A stretch of 7,452 nucleotides of DNA from JBOGFI01 sp050743365 (GTDB lineage Bacteria > Actinomycetota > Acidimicrobiia > IMCC26256 > JACDBD01), in contig JBOGFI010000205.1 in NCBI GenBank assembly GCA_050743365.1, positions 1-7,452 of the forward strand, written 5' to 3'. A model generated the notes under the pieces. That model was not told the DNA's origin. It searched no databases and saw only the letters and a list, made by a program, of their open reading frames with translations. Shown here piece after piece: positions 6,603-7,452 of the stretch (its first letter is position 1; the number at the start of each line of letters is the position of its first letter). A program made the position numbers and the translations under genes.

Positions 6603-7452
6603 CCCACCGGCGCGCGGTCGGTCACGGCCTCGAGGACGCGCAGGAACGCCTGCTCCTGCTCCTCGAGCGTGAGCCCGGCAGCGATGAGCCGGGGGCCGGC
6701 CTGCGCGCAGCGCCGTCGCAGGTCCCGATCGTCGACCAAGTGGCCGATCGCGGCGGCGAGCGCATCCGGGTCGCGCGGCGGCACGAGCAGTCCGGCATCG
6801 CCGAGCACCTCGGCCGCCCCGCCGTGGTTGGTCGCCACGGCGGGGATCCCGATGCTCATCGCCTCGAGGAGCGACAGCGGGGCGGCCTCGGGGTCGACGC
6901 TGGGGAGCACGGAAATGCTCCAACCCCGCATGTGCGCGAGGGGGTCGTCGACCTTGCCGAGGAAACGCACCCGGCCAACGAGGTCCGGCCGGGTGGTTCG
7001 CTCACGCAGACGCTGCACGTACGCGCGGTCCTTCGGAAAGCTCCCGCCCAGCAACTCGACGAGCACGTCGCCACGATCGAGGCGTCCCACCGCGTCGAGG
7101 AGCACGTCCTGCCCCTTCCATGACGTCAGGAGCGCGTTGACGCCGATGACCGGCGGGCCGGCGTGGTCGAGGGGCGCGGGCTCGATCGGGAAGGTCGTGC
7201 CGTTGCGTACAACCGTGGCGGTGATCCCGGCTTCCCGCAGCGGCCGGGCGACGGCGTCCGACACCGCGACGGCCAGCGTCACCGCGGGCCCGCAGGCGCG
7301 CAGAACGCGCCGCCGGTCAGGCCGTACCACGACGTCGTGCGCGATCCATACGACGGGGCTTCGCAACCGGGCCAATCGAAGCGCGGGCAGCGCGAGCAAC
7401 CCGTTTGCCACGACGAGGTCCTCGGGCTGCGCGGCGCGTCGGAGCGTCACCG
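6599..7452 (-). CDS. Glycosyltransferase, group 1 (GT4-type), N-terminus beyond the window
   Basis: The visible 284 or so codons cover the end of the N-terminal and the whole C-terminal GT-B domain. The frame is open at the right edge; compared with the family's 360-400 residues about 80-100 are missing, so the in-frame GTG at 7450 is not taken as a start. Numbering from it: WIAHDVVV (35-42), VAVSDAVARPL (61-71), VVRNGT (80-85), INALLTSWKGQD-like segment GVNALLTSWKGQDVLLDAV (103-121, Lys112), VRFLGKVDDPLAHM (161-174), and VLPSVDPEAAPLSLLEAMSIG (181-201) with the catalytic-site E-x7-E pair Glu188/Glu196, followed by GGAAEVLGDAGLLVPP (210-225). It would transfer a sugar in the same glycan pathway and is translationally coupled to the next gene. 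Its C-terminal domain resembles that of its neighbour, for example DALAAAIG in both. Confidence 0.9.
   Translation of the reverse strand, partial: VTLRRAAQPEDLVVANGLLALPALRLARLRSPVVWIAHDVVVRPDRRRVLRACGPAVTLAVAVSDAVARPLREAGITATVVRNGTTFPIEPAPLDHAGPPVIGVNALLTSWKGQDVLLDAVGRLDRGDVLVELLGGSFPKDRAYVQRLRERTTRPDLVGRVRFLGKVDDPLAHMRGWSISVLPSVDPEAAPLSLLEAMSIGIPAVATNHGGAAEVLGDAGLLVPPRDPDALAAAIGHLVDDRDLRRRCAQAGPRLIAAGLTLEEQEQAFLRVLEAVTDRAPVG

Noticed and set aside
6603..6923. Upstream extension of the second glycosyltransferase frame
   Set aside because: It overlaps the conserved donor domain of the preceding glycosyltransferase and is Arg/Ala-rich; ATG at 6602 fits the family N-terminus.
6344..7123. Plus-strand open frame of 259 codons opposite both glycosyltransferases
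   Set aside because: No domain, biased composition, and antisense to conserved GT4 motifs.

Overview
This is a gene-dense, very GC-rich stretch (about 70 % G+C by eye). GTG and ATG starts are both used and there is almost no intergenic DNA. The base composition, the close glyA–wecA pair and the protein sequences suggest an actinobacterium. An Acidimicrobiia-like lineage is my best guess, but that rests on general resemblance and not on a search.

Six genes on the minus strand form what looks like one operon, transcribed from the right edge leftwards. The order is: a group-1 (GT4-type) glycosyltransferase cut by the window edge (6599–7452), a second GT4-type glycosyltransferase (5457–6602), a NodB-type polysaccharide deacetylase (4632–5447), a CelD/BcsL-type GNAT acyltransferase (3568–4635), serine hydroxymethyltransferase glyA (2309–3571), and a WecA/Rfe-type polyprenyl-phosphate sugar-1-phosphate transferase (1084–2280). 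Three junctions are 4-base start/stop overlaps (ATGA, GTGA, GTGA), one is a 9-base gap with a clear ribosome binding site, and the last is a 28-base gap or, with the alternative start, a 62-base overlap. No internal promoter or terminator is evident. The operon promoter must lie beyond the right edge, unless a promoter is hidden inside a gene.

On the plus strand, at the left edge, a DegT/DnrJ/EryC1-type PLP-dependent aminotransferase (23–1087) runs towards the operon. Its stop codon and that of the wecA-like gene overlap in the shared sequence CTAG, next to a perfect 12-base palindrome.

Together the genes describe the synthesis and tailoring of a cell-surface or extracellular glycan. The WecA-like enzyme would start the lipid-linked sugar, the glycosyltransferases extend it, the deacetylase and GNAT enzyme modify it, and the aminotransferase may make an amino sugar. 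No polymerase, flippase or chain-length regulator is in the window. The odd member is glyA, a central one-carbon metabolism gene translationally coupled to glycan genes. A glyA–wecA pair beside the ATP synthase operon is known in some actinobacteria, so this may be that ancestral pair in a new setting. I found no RNA gene, CRISPR array, insertion sequence or prophage gene. I also see no clearly undescribed system; the most testable ideas are the coupled deacetylase–acyltransferase pair and the placement of glyA.
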